In this document: one piece after another, positions 11,071 through 23,588 of the stretch
Layout of the letters: each line of letters starts with the position of its first letter
How positions within the stretch are numbered: the stretch's first letter is position 1
Assembly (NCBI RefSeq): GCF_958298935.1
Contig: NC_084921.1
Coordinates: 39,837,001 to 39,901,000, forward strand
DNA: 64,000 nucleotides
DNA from: Phragmites australis
Taxonomy: Eukaryota > Streptophyta > Magnoliopsida > Poales > Poaceae
Direction: 5' to 3'
Made by a program: the position numbers and the translations under genes
The notes under the pieces: generated by a model
Told to the model about the DNA's origin: nothing
Databases searched by the model: none
Seen by the model: the letters and a program-made list of their open reading frames with translations, nothing else

Positions 11071-14000
11071 TGATGAGTGATTGATATTGATATTTATTTA
11101 GTTTGATAATCTTCGATTTTACATCAGCTTTGATGTGATATGACGCCTGTTTTACACCAGCCCAGCCCACCTCTCCTGCTCGCGAAGCCCAGCCCGCTTT
11201 CTTTCGTCCTCTCACCGACACCCCGGACCCACCCGTCAGCCCCTTACCCTTCCTCCCGCAACCGTCGCGCTCCGCTCGCCCGATTTCGCCAACGCACGCC
11301 CTCGATTCCACGCCCACGAACTCCGCAACCGCACGCACGCGCACGCCTATATATCCGCCTCTGTAGTGCACCGCCGCCTCAGCCATCTCTCACTCCCTTT
11401 CGTCGAGAGACCTGAGCCGCCATTGTTGCCGCCGCAGAGCTCCGCCGCACACCATCCGCCGTGCTCGTGCCCTCCCTGTCACGTCTAAGCGTGCCACCGG
11501 CTTCGCAAGAGCACGCGACATCTCCCCCACTACTCCTCGATGTCTTTCGATCACCGCAAGCTGTCCTCCCACCGTGCTCCAGTAAGCTTCGCTGCCTTTC
11601 ACCGTCGCCGGCCTTCCCCGTCGCTTTCCGAGGTTGGCTAACCGCCTCTTCGGCACTGCAGAGCTTTGTGGGAGCTTCCCTGCCTCAATTCCGCAGCTCC
11701 GTCGCCGTAGACGTGTTTCTGTCGAGTGCCGATTGCCGCCGCCACTTCTCTCCGTCGCCAAGACCCCACCGGTCGTCGTGAAGCCCTCGGTGAGACTCCC
11801 CATCACCATATCTTTCAATTGCGTCGTTTCTCGCCAAGATTGGTAACCCGTAGCCCGTGTTCGAGCGTCGCCAATGATACTTTGGCGAAACTCGCGGCGG
11901 CGTCGCCGTCCACCAACCTCTGCCGCCGCCCATCCCTCATGAACCACCATGAGCTGTTAGATCTTCCATCGACGACCCAGATTAGATCGACCAAATCCAT
12001 ACCCCTTCGGTGTACCATGGACCAGTGGACCCAGTCCATGGCACCGGTCCACCGTCCCTGTCAGCAGCCCCGTAGGCGCCATGTCAGCTTCTGAGCCGAG
12101 TCAGCAGCCGCGTAAGCCACCACGTCAGCCACCCAAGCCCGGTCAGTAGGATGATGTCAACGTGACGCAATAAATAGGTTTTTTAGCGCAAAAATGAACC
12201 CCTTCAATCCCTGAAATTAGGTAAATATTCATTTAGGCCCCTAGAATTTACTTTGTTCACAATTATGCCCCTGTTAGTACTATTATTTCACTTTCAAGCC
12301 CCTAAACTTTTGTAAAAATACAAATAGGTCCCTAAATTTTACAAATAACTCCCTGTAACTTTCCATTTTTACAATTTAGCTCTTGTACTTTTTCAGAAAA
12401 GCCCCTTAAGCTTAAAACCCTCATAACTTTTTCATACGAGCTCTATTTTAAGTGATTCTTGCACTCCCGCGATCGTAGCAGCGAGTACTATCAGTTAGTA
12501 ATCTTTTTTATAGTGCATTACTACTGTTTTGTGTACTGTTCTTAGATGTTGTGTTTGTTTGTTTTCGGTGCGCGCGATTGCTATAGGAGACGAGCAATGT
12601 GTGAACTTGCAGGACCAGACGTTCGAAGAATTTGATCAACCCGCGATTGAAGGCAAGTATCCTTGATCACTTTGATCCCATTGTAGGAAAGTGTAGTTTT
12701 CTTTTTTCTAGATGCATGCTTGTTAATATGAATCCCATGTTTAGGGTTTTACTAGTACTTTCCCTATTATCCTTGTCGCCCGTGTTATAGTTTGAGTGTC
12801 AAGGGTAGACGTGCTTAGTTGTGCTGTCAAGTCGGGTGGGTTAAATATTAATCTGAATAATGATTCTATGCAACATGAACCAGTTTGGGTAATTTTTGTA
12901 GCAACTTGAATCATAGGGATCTAGGCAGGTTGATTTGAATGGTATGGCTACTGTGTGTGCATTGGGTGATGTGCAAGTACCTGCTGTATATCCTAAGGAC
13001 CCGTTTGTGAAGCCTGTAACTCGGCATTACAGCGCAACCACGAGACTTATATGGGTACGGTCTGGCCAATTAATTAGATGTCTTTCTTATTCTGTACGCA
13101 CCAATGGGCTGTTGAGTGGCACCAGAGAGGGCCTCTGCAGTGGATGGAATCCCTGTTAGTGGTGAAACCTTAGTGGGTGCATATGGATTTGGAGGTGCTT
13201 TGTAAAGGTCTTGTAGTGAGACCCCAGTTCTACACCCCAGAAGTGTAAAGCAAAACGGGAATCACAACTCGTGGGTAAAGTGTGCAAACTCTACAGAGTA
13301 TAAAACTGATCGATCAGCCATGCTCACGGTTAGGAGCAATCTTGGACTTTTCATAATTAGTGGGGAGCTTGGATGGTTAGGTTTTGGATAGTCGGGTGGT
13401 GGAACCCCGATGAGTTGGTAGCCGGATATGAGATACCTGGTGAGTCTGGTAGTCGGATGGAATCCGATGAGTTGTTCCTTTAATGTTGGTGTCATCAAAC
13501 ATAGTAAATAGGTTGCTATGTCTTTAGAGTCCTAGATTAGATTGGCATAGTTGCAGTCAACCTGAGTCAAGCTTTTCCTTGTCATAAGCCTATATGTCAT
13601 GTTTTCCCACACTTGCTGAGTACTCTATGTACTCACGCTTGCCTTCTCTCAACCACTTATTGCTCCTCAGAAGGTGAGGATTTCGATGACATCTTGGCCA
13701 ATGGATCTGAGTTCTAGGCGAAAGAAGATGTCGACCTGAAGACCATGTCGTAGGCTGGCGCTCCCTCGGACAACGCCTGTGGATGGATAGAAGACCTGCT
13801 ACCGCTGGAAGTTATCTTAGTTTTTTCTTTAAAGACCTCCGGGTCCTTTTGTAATGAATATTATCATTATTTAATAACACTATTATGTTATCACTTATGA
13901 AGTCACTACATGTATGGAAACTTGATTCTGGCATACAAGTGGAATGCATCTAGTTTGTTCTTTGAAAACCGGGTGTGACATGTGATTTGAATTGTTTTAG

Positions 14001-15326
14001 GATTTTATTTGAGCATATTGATTATGGACTAACTAGAATTGGAGTTGGAGATATGTGTTTGCTTGTCTCATGTATGCAGGTGATGGATGCAACTTGGCGG
14101 TCGACGACAGGATGATGGGGGCCAAGCAGAGTGCTTGGTGCCGGACGATTGAGGAGACTTGGCGGAGTCAAGGGTGATTCTAGCTAAATACGTGGAGGTC
14201 AAGCAAAGCATGGAAGACAGATGGAGACGGCGTGTTGATAAAGTCAAGCGAAGGGGATGTCGGTGCAAGTGACATGGAGATCCGAGGGATCGAGAGCGGG
14301 AGAGACTTGCCGACGGTCAGGATCGTATGACAGAGTCCACGCGTCGACATCAAAATGTTTGATTAAGGTATAAGCAAGGTGACGAGTGACACTTAATGAA
14401 GCGTGCAGACGGTTTCGCCGTTCGACCTTAAAATCGTGGGAGGACTAGAGGAGTACGTGGCACCATCACGAACCTTGCATCGAGGCGAAGCTAAGTCATG
14501 AAGGTGCCACGGCCGTACGATGAATGGAGAAGAAAATGAACCAAAATACCCTTAGTGGTAGGTAGGAGTGTACTACAAGAGAAGTGTATTTTAGAAAAAA
14601 GCTAGAAAACTCAGGGGTCAAGTTTTCTAGGTATATAAATAGAGGGGTAGGGCTATGAGAGAGTTTAAACCAGCCACTTGAACCCCTTGTGCCACCCATT
14701 TGAGAGCTTAGAGCTAGGGTTTCAAAGAAGAGAATGATGAGTGCTTAGCCTATTTAATAGGTGAGAGTTTTGAAAGATAAATCTTTATAATTCATCTAAA
14801 ATAGAGCTGACCACTTTGAGTAATGAAGTTTATGTTTTTGTATATGCTTGAATTTCCCTCCTTCTAATTTTCCTCTATTAGTTTCGTTGGAAGTTTGCAA
14901 GTTTTTTTGTTTCCAATTTGAATTTTTTAGTTGAAATTTTAGCACCTTGTGAGGTCATTCTTCTTGTTGCTAGATGTATAAAATTTGCATACACACGCTT
15001 ATATGATGGGCTATTGAATTATCTTGCCTCTAGACAATTAACTTAGAGAGTTTCATTGCTCGGTATTCATCTTTTCTTATTTCTTTGTAAGTTGTGATCT
15101 TTCGAGTGCTAAGACACATAGATTGATATTAAATGAAACCTATGGCTCATATACCATTCGTGAAGTCGTGTTGTCTCGATTTTCTCTTGTTAAAACTTCT
15201 CTCTATTTTTTTTGTTTGAGTTTTGAGGTGCGTTGGATGATCCAAATAGGAGAAGACTATCGATTTCGCAAGAAATTTGTTGAGGCGTCTATTCACCCTC
15301 CTCTAGTCGTCAATCTCGTTCCTACA
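11071..15326 (+). repeat. 5' LTR of the copia, interrupted by 11139-13980
   Basis: It begins TGATGAGTGATTG and ends CTCGTTCCTACA just before the primer-binding site. The pieces 11071-11138 and 13986-15326 align continuously with the 3' LTR at 19872-21286, which lacks the insert. This LTR carries transcribed-looking leader sequence with a run of T-rich blocks near 14880-15220. Confidence 0.85.
11139..13980. mobile_element. Solo LTR of a Ty3/gypsy (probably Tekay-type) element with TSD TGTGA
   Basis: An insertion of 2,842 bp is flanked by identical TGTGA (11134-11138 and 13981-13985). The uninterrupted site is confirmed by the 3' LTR of the host copia. The ends are TATGACGCC and GGTGTGACA, a decayed form of the inverted pair TGTCACACC / GGTGTGACA. 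The content is LTR-like: a GC-rich promoter-like first kilobase with a TATATAT box near 11349, then a CATAACTTTTTCATACGAGC stretch, then untranslated-like sequence. There is no gag or pol. Its size and the 'cataactttttcatacgag..ctattttaagtgattcttg' theme fit long chromoviral Tekay LTRs. It probably formed by recombination between the LTRs of a full element. Confidence 0.8.
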
Positions 15327-15328
15327 AT

Positions 15329-15341
15329 TGGTATCAGAGCC
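15329..15341 (+). other. Primer-binding site of the copia (initiator Met-tRNA type)
   Basis: TGGTATCAGAGCC lies two bases after the LTR end. It matches the usual plant site complementary to the 3' end of initiator methionine tRNA. Confidence 0.9.
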
Positions 15342-15394
15342 AGTTTGATCACTTGTTATACTTAACCGCTCTGTGATCCGTAGACGACATCGAG

Positions 15395-15970
15395 AGAAGT
15401 GTGAAGATTCCGCTGTTTGATGGCTATGATTTTTCGTACTAGAAGGCGTGAATGGAGGCTTATCTCTTAAGCCAATGAAATGCAATTTGAGAGTTAATTG
15501 ATTCCAACTACGAGATCTTTGCTGCTCGCACGACTCATGCTCAAATTGAATAGTACGAGGCCAACAACAAGGCCATAAATATTTTGTTCACAAGCTTGAG
15601 TCGGAATAAGTTTGACAGGGTTCAGCACCTCCGTATTGTCTGGGAGATCTGGACTACTCTGAGTATCTTTCATGAAGGCACTAATCAGATTAAGGCCAGA
15701 CGCCAAAGCACATACAACCAAGAATATCAAATGTTTGTGCAAGACCCCGGAGAGTCTTTGGATGCCATATTTGCTCACTTTGATAGAATTGTTAGCAATC
15801 TTAGATCAACTGGTGTTTTGCCCTATTCTAACCACGAGAGAGCGATTAAGCTTCTCTATGCTCTGGATCATAACATATGAGAAGTAAAGATCTCGAACAT
15901 TGAAAAGTCATCAAGTTATGACACGTTAACTTGTCATGAACTCTTCAGCAAGTTCAAGTCCATCGAGACT
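15395..15970 (+). pseudogene. copia gag (UBN2-type) relic
   Basis: The region starts with PLFDGYDFSY-like sequence soon after the primer-binding site. It includes RVQHLRIVWEIWTTLSIFHE, then ESLDAIFAHFDRIVSNLRST and ERAIKLLYALDHNI. This is the usual order in the gag (UBN2) protein of plant copia elements, which forms the particle shell. In-frame stops occur before 15584 and after 15879, so no complete protein can be made. Confidence 0.8.
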
Positions 15971-16185
15971 CATATGGTTTTGATCAACGTGTAAGAGGCC
16001 TTGAGTTCTAGCACTTTGGCGGACTATATTTTTCTCTTCATGGTTCTCGCCCCCAGCGTACTAGTGTTGATTTGCATGCACTTGCTTTTACTGCTTCAGG
16101 GCGGATGAGCCAGTACTGGATTCCTAAGAAGTTTATGACTAACCCCAGTACTGAACCATCCATCTACTACTCTTCCCGCATATAG

Positions 16186-17555
16186 GTGGCAGGCGGAGGC
16201 CTGAAAAGCAAGTGGCTCATTAACTTTGGTTGTTCACATCATATGACCGGAGATACATTATGGTTCTCCAACCTCACCCCAACGAAGCGGCATGAGTACG
16301 TCACTTTCGGGGATGATCGGAAAGGAAGGGTGAAAGCTAAAGGTATGGTAAGGGTGAATGAGAGTCTTACTCTCAATGATGTGGCTTTGGTGGAGCATCT
16401 GTGATATAATTTGCTTTCTGTATACTAGTTGCTGGATGAGGACTTGGAAGTGTGTTTCAAACGTGATACTTCTCGAGTTCTTGATTCTTCGGTCGCTTTG
16501 ATTTGCCAGATTTCTAGAGTTGGAGAGTTTTTGGAGCTGATTTTTCTGAGTCCCTTGGTTCTTCTTGTTGTTTGATTGCTCAACTTTCTTTTGAGCTTTG
16601 GATGTGGCATAGGAGACTAGGGCATATGATCTTTGACTTGCTTACTCGTTCGAGTGCCCTAGGCTTGAAACGAGGATTGTCCAAGCTCAAGTTTGAGAAG
16701 AATCTTGTTTGTGCTCCTTGTCAGTATGGCAAGATGTTTGCCACCTCTCACCCACCAGTCAATCTGGTGATGACTGAACGATCGGGAGAACTTCTCTATA
16801 TGGACACTATTGGTCCTTTCCGGGTTCGTTCGGCAGGTGGGAAGTGGTATGTACTTGTCATTATTGATGATTTCTCTCGCTACTCTTAGGTTTTCTTTCT
16901 TATGAGCAAGGATGAAGTATTTTCACACTTTCGGAGCTTTGCTTTGAGATTGTTCAAAGAAGTCCCTAGTGCATTAAAAGAAATTTGCAGTGATGATGGT
17001 ACCGAGTTCGAGAACTATCTCTTTGATGATTTCTATCTTGAGCATGGTATTGAGCATCAATTTTCTATCTCACACGTTCCTCGGCAGAATGGCGTGGTTG
17101 AGAGGAAGAATCGCATTTTGGTAGAGATGGCTAGAATGATGCTCGATGAGCATAGGACTCCTAGGAAGTTTTGGGCCGAGGCCATTAGCACGGTATACAT
17201 CTCCAATCGAATTTTCTTGCGCTTGATCTTGAATTTAACTTCTTATGAGTTGCGTTTTGGGAGAAGCTGAAGGTTTCGCATTTGAGAGTTTTTAGGTGTT
17301 AGTGCTTCATCCTAAAGCGTGGGAATCTTGACAAGTTCGAGTCACATTCTTCCGATGATATTTTCTTGGGGTATTCTCTTCATGGTCATTCTTACATGGT
17401 CTTTAATCTTGACACTAACACCATCATGGAGTCCTGTGATATGATCTTTGATGAATCAACCCCTTGTGCTAGCCATGTCTTTGAGTGTGTAGGTGATCAG
17501 GAGATGAGCGAAAGCATTTTTTGTAGACAACGACCTTCTAGCTTTCGGGGATAAT
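16186..17555 (+). pseudogene. copia protease and integrase relic
   Basis: The protease part reads WLINFGCSHHMTGDTLWFSN; its usual Asp-Ser-Gly/Cys active site is changed (NFGCS). A stop follows at about 16402. The pre-integrase motif LWMWHRRLGH is near 16600, followed by the integrase zinc region (CAPCQYGKM) and the core. In the core, MDTIGPF and SDDGTEFENY carry two catalytic Asp residues, and ISHVPRQNGVVERKNR carries the Glu. A TAG stop interrupts FSRYS|VFFL at about 16888, and another break follows at 17268. The later part (GYSLHGHSYMVFN) is the linker to reverse transcriptase. Confidence 0.85.
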
Positions 17556-17929
17556 GAGGATGATCCACTACTTCCTACTACTACACTCGCTCCCGAGCTG
17601 GTTCCTGTCTCCTCAACACCGGTAGAGGGTCCTGCAGCCTCTACTTCCACTTTAGCTGCTTTTGAGCCTGCACCTGCAGTGTTTGAGGGGGAGGTCATCT
17701 CGCAGCGCGAAGCCCCTCAACACATTCAGCGGTGACATCCCCCACATCTGATGATCGGTGACCTTGTTTAGAGCGTAACGAGGTTCAAATCTGTTTCTCA
17801 TGCTCATTTCACTGATTCTGTATGTGTTGCTTCTTTTGAGCCCCATGATGTTGGATATGCTTTATCCGAGTCGATTTGGGTTAATGCCATACATGAAGAG
17901 CTTGAAAACTTTGAGAGAAACTAAGTTTG

Positions 17930-18654
17930 GGTCCTAGTAGAACCACCCTCAAATGTTCACACCATAGGCACCAAATGGGTTTTCAAAAACAAATAGGGGG
18001 AGGATGGGTCTGTGGTAAGAAACAAGGCTAGATTAGTAGCTCAGAGTTTCACTAAGGTAGAGGGGATAAACTTTGGAGAGACCTTTACACCAGTAGCTAG
18101 GCTAAAAACCATTAGGATCCTCCTTTCATTTACGGCATCCCGAGATTTCAAGTTGTATCAAATGGATGTCAAGAGTGCTTTTCTAAATGGTTTCATAGAG
18201 GAAGAGCTCTATGTCAAACAACCTCCAGGCTTTGAGCATCCTAAATACCCTCATAGAGTATACAAGCTTCAGAAAGTTTTGTATAGGCTTAATCAGGCAC
18301 CTAACGCTTGGTATGATGGGCTTAGGTCTTTCTTACTAGGGCATAGGTATGTGATGGGGTTAACTAATAAAACTTTGTTCACTCTCAAGCTTTGCAATGA
18401 TTTTTTACTTGTGCAGATTTATGTGGATGATATCATTTTTTTACTCTTCTCATGCACTTGTGGACAAGTTTGTAGAAACTATGAGCAGGGAGTTCGAGAT
18501 GTCGATGATGGGTGAGCTCAACTTTTTCCTTAAGCTGCAAATCAAGCAATGCAAGCAAGGTTCATTCGTCCACCAAACGAAGTACACTAAAGATTTGCTG
18601 AAAAAGTTCAGCATGAGCGATGCAAAGCTTATACTAGTCGTGAATTTGTGCTAA
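17930..18654 (+). pseudogene. copia reverse transcriptase relic, RNase H missing
   Basis: The motifs ARLVAQSFTKVEGINFGETF, YQMDVKSAFLNGFIEEELYV and YGLxQAPxAWYD-like RLNQAPNAWYD are followed by IYVDDIIF, which holds the catalytic DD pair. A frame change follows near 18430, and the frame ends at 18654 just after MSDAKLILV. Copia polyproteins normally continue into RNase H (with a YSDAD-type motif). None is visible, so the 3' end of pol is deleted. Confidence 0.85.
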
Positions 18655-19871
18655 GTGTAGTAGATGTATAATAATTTATGCAAACTTAGGCTCTTATTAA
18701 AACATGTCATAAAATCTATTGAGCAAGGTTGCCATTTTTAAGAATGAACTTGAAATATGAACATAATCTCTTGTCATCCTTGAGTGTTTGCTTTAATTTG
18801 ATCAGTGCTTAAATTAGAACTAATTCTGTGAAAAGCTTGTGCTAGGCCGTTTTGTTCAGTTCAACGGATTATGGGTATTTGACCTTTGTCTATGTAAATA
18901 TTTAGCCCATGATTAACCCTTGTGAAAAATTATATCTTAAATCCTATATTGAGTTAATAAAATGAATGATCAAGTTTTGAGCTAAAATTGAATCCAATAT
19001 GATGGCTTAAGGCTTTATATGGTTTGTCAAAGAAGTGAACCCATTGTTACTTAAAACTCACTTGAGGATAGTTAAATGATCAAATGAGAAAGTTAACTTG
19101 TGCTTTTTAATGTGCTAAGAATATTATTTTTTATGTTGTCAAACTAATGCTTAGATTTATATGTGGATGTTTGCATAGCTCGTCGGGTTGAACTTGGTTG
19201 CCTAGTTTGAATTTGATATAGCACTAGCTTCTATAATCTTTGCACTGATCATGAAACTATGGATATTTTGTGGTGACATCTTTTGGATAATTGAACAAAA
19301 TGACCAAAACTTGCTTCACTCCCGGTGCTTGTGACATGAACTCACTTCGAGATTTTGTGCGCCTTTGAGTTATATTGTTTACTCCTCCTAGTGCTTTGAC
19401 ATCTCTAGCCCTTGCAAGTGCTTTGTGATCTATATATGAAACTTTGTAGGCTTGCATTTCATTTGAACATATTTTGCATAGTCTTGTATCCTTGATGTTT
19501 GCATTACCAAAAGGGGAGAAAATATGCCCAAAGATATTATGCAAAAATATTCAATAAATGAGGAGAAAATTGCATTTATCTAGAAATGAAAGAAAAAATG
19601 GAATATGTGCAATCATCAAGGAGAAACATGTGTTCTTGGGTTTTCGAGTTTTTCTTGATCTTTTGAGGTTTTTGGCTTGTCTTTGTCTTTTTTGGGCTTT
19701 TGTAACCTTTCTTATGCCAAGTGAAATATTTTGCTCTTTCTTGAGTTTTTCTCACTTGGATGAGCTTATCTTAATTTTTTCAAATCAAAATCTTTGTGTT
19801 TTGAGGGTTGTCAATGCACTAATCAATGGAGAGATTGAGAAACCAAGTTGAAATGTGACTTTGTTTACTTG
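18655..19871 (+). other. Untranslated 3' internal region of the copia
   Basis: This stretch of about 1.2 kb lies between pol and the 3' LTR and has no domain. It contains CAAAAGGGGAGAAAA near 19507-19521, a purine tract typical of SIRE-lineage 3' regions. A second purine stretch (GGAGAGATTGAGAAACCAAG) ends about 25 bp before the LTR. Confidence 0.55.
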
Positions 19872-21286
19872 TGATGAGTGATTGGCATTGGTATTTATTT
19901 GGCTTGATGATTTTCAGTTTTGCATGAACTTTAATGTTATTTGAATTGTTTCGGGATTTCATTTGAGCATATTAATTATGGACTAAATGGAATTGGAGTT
20001 GGAGATATGTGTTTGCTTGTCTCATGGTGTGCAGATGATGGATACAACTTGGCGGTTGGCGGCGGGATGATCGGGGTCAAGCGGAGTGTTTGGTGCTGGA
20101 CGATTAAGGAGGCCATGCGGAGTCAAGGGTGATTCTAGCTGAACATGTGGAGGTCAAGCAGAACATGGAAGGCGGATGGAGACGGCTTGTTGATAAAGTC
20201 AAGCGAAGGGATGTCGGTACAAGTGACTAGGTGACCCAAGGGATCGAGAGTGGAAGAGACTTGCCGACAATCAGGATCGTGTGATAGAGTCCACGCGTCG
20301 ACATCGAAGCGCTTGCTTAAGGTGTAAGCAATGCGATGAGTGACACTTTAAGAAGAGTGCAGACGGTTTCGCGGTTTGGCCTCAAAACCGTGGGAGGACT
20401 GGAGGAGTACGTGGCACCATCTCAAACCTTGCGTCGAGACGAAGCTAAGTCGTGAAGGCACCACAGCTGTTCGATGAATAGAGAAGAAAATAGACCAAAA
20501 TACCCTTGATGGTAGGTAGGAGTGTACTACAAGAAAGGGGTATTTTAAGAAAAAGCTAGAAAACTTAAGGGTCAAATTTCATAGACCTATAAATAGAGAG
20601 ATAGGACTATGAGAGAGTTTGAACCAGTCACTTGAACTTCTTGTGTCATCCATTTGAGAGCTTAGAGTTAGGGTTTTAGAGCAGAGAATGATAAGTGCTT
20701 AGCCTATGTAATATGTGAGAGTTTTGAGAGATAAATCTTAATCCGCCTAAAATAGGACCGACCAATTTGAGTAATGAAGTTTTTGAATATGTTTGAATTT
20801 CCCTTCTTTTAATTTCCCTCTATTAGTTCCCTTGCAAACTTAATTAGTTTTTTGGTTTCCGGTTTTGATTTTCATTTTTATTTTTTGGCTGAAATTTTAG
20901 CACCTTGTGTGGTCATTTTTCTTGTTGCTAGAGGTATAAAATTCGTATATACACGTTTATGTGATGGGGTATTGAATTCTCTTACCTCTAGACAATAAAC
21001 TTGGAGAGTTCCGTTGCTTGGTGTTTATCTTTTCTTGTTTCTTTGTAAGTTGTGATCTTTTGAATACTAAGATAAATAGATTGATCTTAAATAGAACCTA
21101 TGGTTCATATACCATCTGTAAAGTCGTGTTGTCTCGATTTCTGTTTGTTAAAACTTTTTTTTTATTTTTGCTTCCGCTTGAGTTTTAAGGTGCGTTGAGT
21201 GATCTAAATAGGAGAAGACTAACGATTTCGTAAAAAATTTATTGAGTCATCTATTCACTCTTCTCTAATCGTCAATCTCGTTCCTA
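19872..21286 (+). repeat. 3' LTR of the copia
   Basis: It begins TGATGAGTGATTGGCATTGG and ends CTCGTTCCTA. It aligns along its length with the 5' LTR without the solo-LTR insertion. Many scattered substitutions separate the two, so the insertion is old. Confidence 0.85.
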
Positions 21287-22239
21287 ATCGGCGCCTAACT
21301 TGTCTGTCAATGCTTTGGGTGGCGCTTCTCTAGAGGAACGTACATGCCTTGCCTTGGGTTCCTCTTACAATTTTGTTGCATAGAGAATGGAGAATCCATG
21401 CTGATAACGATCACGGTCTTGTGGAGTGTCTTCTAAATTGCACTAATTGGTTGTAGAGGTTATTTGACCGAGATTATAAGAGTATTTTCGCTTGCAGTAT
21501 CCCGACCGTACAGTAGCTTTAAGTAAAGATCTGGGCAACTATGGAATGGCAACTGGAAAGCATTACTTTTTTTCTTCACCCAACACAAATCTCAAATTTT
21601 GTAGCACGAAAAAAGATACTCAGATTTTGAATTTTTAATCATGCGATACTCGAAGTCCTTTTTTCAGGAATGGTCTCTGACGAATGATTAGTACGCTTGC
21701 AAAATCGAGAGAGGATGCAATTCTGCAAAATTCCATGGGCCTATACAGAAAGTGAATTTATGTTCACGGCGAAGCAAAGTGATGCATTCGCAGGAAAGCC
21801 TAAGCCCTATATATCACTCAAACAGAAATAATCTTTGGACTAACATCGTATCAGTAAAATCAAATTCTATGAAGAGCCAACAAGAATATTTTCTGCAATG
21901 AGTAAAAGTAAAGACACAAAGAATGCTGAAAAAAAATTTATAATGAAGTTTATGCAACGGAATTTGCACACGTAATGATAAAGACCAACATGCAGTTACA
22001 AATATATAGGCTAGCTAATAGCAAGACATCTTTCTTTTTTCTATTGAAGCAAATGGGTCACAATGGCCACATTCATTACTTTTTTTTAATAAGGAAAAAA
22101 TAGTTTTCAGCCTCTGGACTACTTGGTGCACACAGTTTGGTTCATTATTAAAATAATGCTGCAAACATTCGAAATGGAAGAAAAAAATAGTTCATAAACT
22201 CCATGTCATACAGATCAACTACCAACGAGTCTATTATTA
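21287..22239. other. Spacer, nothing recognised
   Basis: I see no gene or transposon ends. The sequence is moderately AT-rich, with short poly-A and poly-T tracts. Confidence 0.35.
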
Positions 22240-22640
22240 AAACGCCACCCATTCTTGACGAAGATATCCATAGTCACAACCTTCAAAATATGGCACGCCT
22301 TGCGCACGATATCCCTGTACTCCTCCTTCTGCAATAGACTCCAATATCTTAGCCAGTATGTGCCCTAAAAAGTATCTGCATGAAAGTTGTGATTGATTTT
22401 TTCTCAAAAGTAATATCATTTCGACATAGCCATACAAACAAAAAAAATAGTTGCTACACCGACAAAGATCTTATTCTTGTTAAGTTGTTCCACACCTGTA
22501 ACACATCTACCTATCATGTGGTTCATGTTTCTAGGTGTTTCAATCCCAAGAGCAATTTCAATAACACGCCAAATTGATTTAGCAAAATGACAATTAAAGA
22601 ACAAGTGATGTATGCTTTCATTTTAATTAAAAAACTACAT
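22240..22640 (-). pseudogene. LINE relic: zf-RVT (reverse-transcriptase-associated zinc-binding) C-terminal region
   Basis: On the minus strand ESIHHLFFNCHFAKSIWRVI runs on to FVGVATIFFVCMAMSK. This matches the HLFFDCPFA..W pattern that ends many plant non-LTR reverse transcriptases. A frame change leads into ILESIAEGG...GYLRQEWVAF, like the tail of such proteins. Upstream reverse transcriptase sequence is not visible, so this is a 5'-truncated, decayed copy, as is usual for LINEs. Confidence 0.65.
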
Positions 22641-23338
22641 TTAAAACCCTATTCTAATTACGTTTTGCTAAATTATCTTTAGTCAATAGGACTCCTCGTC
22701 CTACATACCACAAGAAAATCTTTAGTCAATAGGCCATATTCATTACTACTGCAAATGTCTAATGCCCTTTGACAATACATCTTAAATCCTAGATATGGTA
22801 GTGATATATTCGACATTTTCTATCTCCAGAAACTATATTTAAGGTGTCTGTGCACAGCTCTTTGTCCGTTCGGTACTGTATACGACCTTTCAAAAAAATA
22901 TGACCTTTCAAAGTTGAACACAGCTGGTTAAGAAGGCATTGTGCTATACGGGATAGTTACAGGGTCACACTGGTATGATAACCAGATTTGCCATGTAAAA
23001 TTTTGTCATTGAATTTGAAGATTTATATTGTAAAAAAAAGAAAAGAAAAGGCATTGAAAATCTGGGTGAAATAAACTAGTGATCAACTCAACAGTAAATA
23101 AATAAGATCATAATAAATCTGGATAGGGTACAACTAGCGGTGTCGAAGTTTTCAAAAAAAAAAAAATAGCGATATTGATAATAAATAATCTCGCAAGAAG
23201 CCAACCGTAATTTTCCTCGTGGAAACCAAGCCTGATGCCTCGCAAACTAGAATGCTATTGCAGAGGGACTGTCATAGTGTCATTGTAAACAATATAGTCG
23301 ACTAGCACCACAGAGCAGTAGCAGATACTATAATAGTA
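22641..23338. other. Spacer, nothing recognised
   Basis: This is an AT-rich flank between the LINE relic and the Stowaway MITE. No coding or transposon signals are visible. Confidence 0.35.
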
Positions 23339-23588
23339 CCCTTTCCTATCATAAATACATATTTTAAAAAAGGTTAGATAGAATTTTTAAAATTTTTAAT
23401 AGCAATAGTTTTCAAAATATTTAATTTGAATTTATCACATGTATATTTAGATTTATCTTAAAAAATACTTTCATAATATTAAAAATTTGTAGATTTTTTA
23501 AATATATTTTAATAGAAAAATAGTGGTCAAAGCTATGTATTGAGATCGTGTCTTATCTAATATGATATGTATTTATGATTGAAAAGAG
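23339..23588. mobile_element. Stowaway-type MITE (Tc1/mariner) with TA target duplication
   Basis: The 250-bp element is AT-rich. The left end CCCTTTCCTATCATAAATAC and the reverse complement of the right end agree at 21 of 24 positions. TA flanks both sides (23337-23338 and 23589-23590). Ends with an ATAAATACAT block are the hallmark of a large grass Stowaway family. There is no coding capacity. Confidence 0.85.

Larger units (their letters stand above)
11071..21286 (+). mobile_element. SIRE-type Ty1/copia retrotransposon, broken, with a nested solo LTR
   Basis: The order is 5' LTR (11071-15326, split by an inserted solo LTR), primer-binding site, gag, protease, integrase, reverse transcriptase, then 3' LTR (19872-21286). 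That order (integrase before reverse transcriptase) defines Ty1/copia. The long LTRs and the GGGGAGAAA tract near 19510 in the long post-RT region point to the SIRE/Maximus lineage. The two LTRs are about 1,409 bp (without the insert) and 1,415 bp and clearly diverged. Every coding domain has stops, and RNase H is not visible. The LTR ends are CCTACA on the left and CCTA on the right, and no clean target duplication was found. Confidence 0.85.

Noticed and set aside
11140..12094. Arg/Ser/Pro-rich open frames in the GC-rich first kilobase of the solo LTR
   Set aside because: They occur in several frames on both strands at once, as expected from GC-rich composition, and have no domain.
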